Under the pieces are notes generated by a model. It searched no databases and was not told the origin of the DNA. It was given only the letters and a program-made list of their open reading frames with translations. 64,000 bases of DNA from Pseudobutyrivibrio sp. YE44 (GTDB lineage: Bacteria > Bacillota > Clostridia > Lachnospirales > Lachnospiraceae): the NCBI RefSeq assembly GCF_900104335.1, contig NZ_FMXT01000002.1:496001-560000 (forward strand), given 5' to 3'. Positions 62,237 through 64,000 of this stretch are shown one piece after another. Made by a program: the position numbers and the translations under genes. Each line of letters opens with the position of its first letter. Position 1 is the first letter of the stretch.

Positions 62237-62919
62237 AAATAATTAATCTCCGCTAGTGTTTTTTTAAGTAGTGCATATTCGTCTGTTTCTGGCAGTTCGC
62301 GAAGAAGCTTTTTCAGGTCAGCTTCCAGCTGATCCTTTGATGCAGATGCGGAAATATAATTGGTATAAGGAACATCTGCACCCCGTTTCATAATGGCTTT
62401 GATGTTTTTAACGTAGCTTCTGGTTTCCCCATAAGGAGGAACACCGCCATATTCCTTCACTGCACTGCTGCCAGCGTTGTAGGCTGCCAGTGCTTTGTCT
62501 ACATTTCCGTTAAATTCTTTTAGCTTCTCTGCAATATATTTTGCTCCTGCCATGATATTCTCATAGGCATCATATGGATTTTTAAGCCCTAGATACTTTG
62601 CAGTCTCTGGCATAATCTGCATGATTCCCATGGCACCACTTCGGCTAACAGCATCAGGATTGAATCCTGATTCCTGCTGAGCCATTGCAGTCAGCAAATC
62701 ATAGCTTACTCCATACTTTTTGCTTGCTTCAATGAAAATATCCTTGTAACTTGTGGCGGTAGAAATCTTATTGGCCACAGTCTTGGTATTCAGTGCTTTT
62801 TCAAAGGCGCGACTTACATTTCCTGCTTTGTAGCTATCAGAACCTTCACTTTCTCTTAGCTTCTCTAGCACCTCTTCATAAATCGCATTTGCCCCTGGAG
62901 ACACAACTGAAATTTTCAT
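62233..62919 (-). CDS. Lytic transglycosylase
   Basis: The enzyme cleaves the glycan strand of peptidoglycan. The 228-residue protein carries an SLT (goose-lysozyme-like) domain at about 70-190: the catalytic Glu is in MAQQESGFN near 90, then AMGIMQIMPETA and LAAYNAGSSAV. There is no clear signal peptide, so export may use another route, such as the flagellar or phage-type systems. The gene overlaps lysA by 4 bp, so cell-wall breakdown and lysine supply are co-transcribed. Confidence 0.9.
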   Translation of the reverse strand: MKISVVSPGANAIYEEVLEKLRESEGSDSYKAGNVSRAFEKALNTKTVANKISTATSYKDIFIEASKKYGVSYDLLTAMAQQESGFNPDAVSRSGAMGIMQIMPETAKYLGLKNPYDAYENIMAGAKYIAEKLKEFNGNVDKALAAYNAGSSAVKEYGGVPPYGETRSYVKNIKAIMKRGADVPYTNYISASASKDQLEADLKKLLRELPETDEYALLKKTLAEINYL

Positions 62920-62962
62920 ACCTCTTAACCCCTTTTTGAATAAACCATTATTCCCAAAAAGG

Positions 62963-62991
62963 TTGACATCAACACCTATCTCTGATATGCT
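62963..62991 (+). promoter_or_regulatory. Promoter of tRNA-Thr
   Basis: TTGACA (62963) and TATGCT (62986) are spaced exactly 17 bp, with the tRNA beginning 20 bases further on. Confidence 0.75.
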
Positions 62992-63010
62992 TTTTCTTGC
63001 TGAAAAGCAA

Positions 63011-63082
63011 GCTGGTGTGGCTCAGAGGTAGAGCACTTCCTTGGTAAGGAAGGGGTCACGGGTTCAATTCCCGTCACCAGCT
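63011..63082 (+). tRNA. tRNA-Thr (GGT anticodon)
   Basis: This is a 72-base tRNA. The acceptor stem is GCTGGTG/CACCAGC, the D arm GCTC..GAGC, and the anticodon stem CTTCC/GGAAG with loop TTGGTAA gives anticodon GGT, reading ACC. The TpsiC loop is TTCAATT. CCA is not encoded. A T7 run follows and acts as terminator. Confidence 0.95.
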
Positions 63083-63286
63083 TTTTTTGTTGCCTTAAAG
63101 TTCTGCTCAAGATTAATAAATTATGAATGTTGATTTGGTTTTGAGCAGAGCTCTTCTAACTTGCTCTACACTTTACCATAATAAAGTGATGATGTAAACC
63201 TATTCCAACTATATTTATGGTATCTGATATTATTTCTCGATTCAATTTATCTCAAATAGGTTTCAAAAACTTTTCATAATTATACA

Positions 63287-63326
63287 AAAAAATGAGCTCC
63301 AGCCTTAATAACTGGAGCTCATTTTA
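63287..63326 (-). terminator. Terminator of the M42 peptidase gene
   Basis: AAAATGAGCTCCAG and CTGGAGCTCATTTT form a 14-bp stem ending in A/T runs on both sides, 16 bp past the stop. Confidence 0.85.
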
Positions 63327-63341
63327 CTATCAAAACTTAGG

Positions 63342-64000
63342 CTATCTCACATACTCCACCAAAAGTCTGAAGGTGTTCTCCACGCCTTTTCTATGAGAGC
63401 GTTCGTAGCCGTGGCTGGCATATACACCAGCGCCAATGAGGCCATGCTTTACATCATAACCAGCCTTAAGTGCTGCGTCAGCGTCAGAGCCATAATGAGG
63501 ATAGACATCGATGGCAAAATCAATATCATTCTTCTTTGCAGTGTTTACAAGAGCAGTCACAACATCATAGTTGTAAGGACCTGCTGAATCCTTTGCACAG
63601 ATGCTGACCTGTGTTTCCTTGCAATCAAGGCCTTCACCGATACAGCCCATATCAACAGAAAGAATTTCTGTAACACCTGTTGGAACTGTGCCGCAAGCAC
63701 CATGTCCAACCTCTTCATATACAGTGATATGATGATAAACCTTTCTCTCAGGAGTGATTTTGTTGTCAGCAAGATACTTTGCCTGACCAAGAAGGATTCC
63801 TACAGAAAGCTTGTCATCAAGGAAACGACTCTTAATGTAGCCAGATTCTGTAACCCTTGTACGAGGCTCGAAGGCAACAATGTCACCAATCATAATACCA
63901 AGCTTCTTGGTGTCCTCTGCACTTGCCACTTCCTCATCAATAACAACCTCCATACCCTTAAATTCACGAGTCTTTGTGCTGTAGTCGTCATTTACATGAA
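63342..64000 (-). CDS. M42 family metallopeptidase, partial
   Basis: The gene runs off the right edge; the C-terminal 219 residues are seen, starting in HVNDDYSTKT. This family contains dinuclear-metal aminopeptidases, often glutamyl aminopeptidase or endoglucanase-annotated. The active-site segment EEVGHGACGTVPTG carries the catalytic Glu pair, followed by DMGCIGEG and a late His in ASHGYERSH. An internal ATG at 63953 is not the true start, because the frame stays open and family-like upstream of it. Confidence 0.88.
   Translation of the reverse strand, partial: HVNDDYSTKTREFKGMEVVIDEEVASAEDTKKLGIMIGDIVAFEPRTRVTESGYIKSRFLDDKLSVGILLGQAKYLADNKITPERKVYHHITVYEEVGHGACGTVPTGVTEILSVDMGCIGEGLDCKETQVSICAKDSAGPYNYDVVTALVNTAKKNDIDFAIDVYPHYGSDADAALKAGYDVKHGLIGAGVYASHGYERSHRKGVENTFRLLVEYVR

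Noticed and set aside
1-64000. Prophage, CRISPR-Cas, rRNA operon or integron in the window
   Set aside because: No phage structural genes, cas genes, regular repeat-spacer arrays, rRNA sequence, integrase or attC array were seen on either strand.

Overview
The window looks like a chromosome segment of an anaerobic, low-to-moderate GC Firmicute of the family Lachnospiraceae, most like Butyrivibrio or Pseudobutyrivibrio. The evidence is a SCIFF ribosomal peptide with its radical-SAM maturase beside secDF, a complete [FeFe]-hydrogenase maturation set (hydE, hydG, hydF) next to a hydrogenase-like protein, the diaminopimelate route through dapB, dapL and lysA, a sugar ABC importer without its own ATPase, two DUF5722-type secreted proteins and several GGDEF proteins. 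The genus is an inference from gene content and memory, not from a database search.

Layout. 1-2.1 kb: a truncated PI-PLC-like protein, a small unknown gene, and long palindromic element copy A. 2.1-15.4 kb: mostly minus-strand housekeeping genes (two diguanylate cyclases, a hydrolase, dapB, typA, serS, secDF, the SCIFF pair, and an FKBP/trigger-factor-like lipoprotein). 15.5-21.6 kb: a maltodextrin-type uptake and use cluster (malQ, two permeases, a binding protein and a LacI regulator with operator-like sites). 21.7-22.4 kb: palindromic element copy B. 22.4-29.3 kb: dapL, a eukaryotic-type hisA, an M18 peptidase, a flavin reductase, an exonuclease and a zinc-ribbon membrane protein. 29.5-31.3 kb: a NiCo riboswitch driving a CDF metal exporter, the whole unit framed by a 58-bp inverted repeat. 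31.4-34.6 kb: two tandem DUF5722 genes plus the 3' scar of a third. 34.8-40.2 kb: the hydEGF and hydrogenase operon. 40.3-40.9 kb: palindromic element copy C. 41-47.2 kb: a large surface protein and a divergent LytTR regulator/hybrid histidine kinase pair.

Accessory block. A 22-bp copy of the tRNA-Leu 3' end at 47283 and the intact tRNA-Leu gene at 55797 bracket about 8.5 kb. This segment holds a HEPN-type protein with a partner gene and two large zinc-ribbon-repeat proteins, each with an inserted PD-(D/E)XK-like nuclease. It reads as a small tRNA-borne defence-type island without a visible integrase. To its right is a three-gene cassette led by a WXG-type protein whose reading frame is broken by an amber codon. 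The window ends with lysA, a lytic transglycosylase, tRNA-Thr and a partial M42 peptidase.

The least explained structure is the family of three 610-730 bp palindromes (A, B, C). They share a conserved core, and their stems are kept by paired changes while the sequence differs. Their outer GC-rich stems are private to each copy. This pattern fits a large structured RNA or a hairpin-dependent mobile DNA, and I cannot assign it to a named family.
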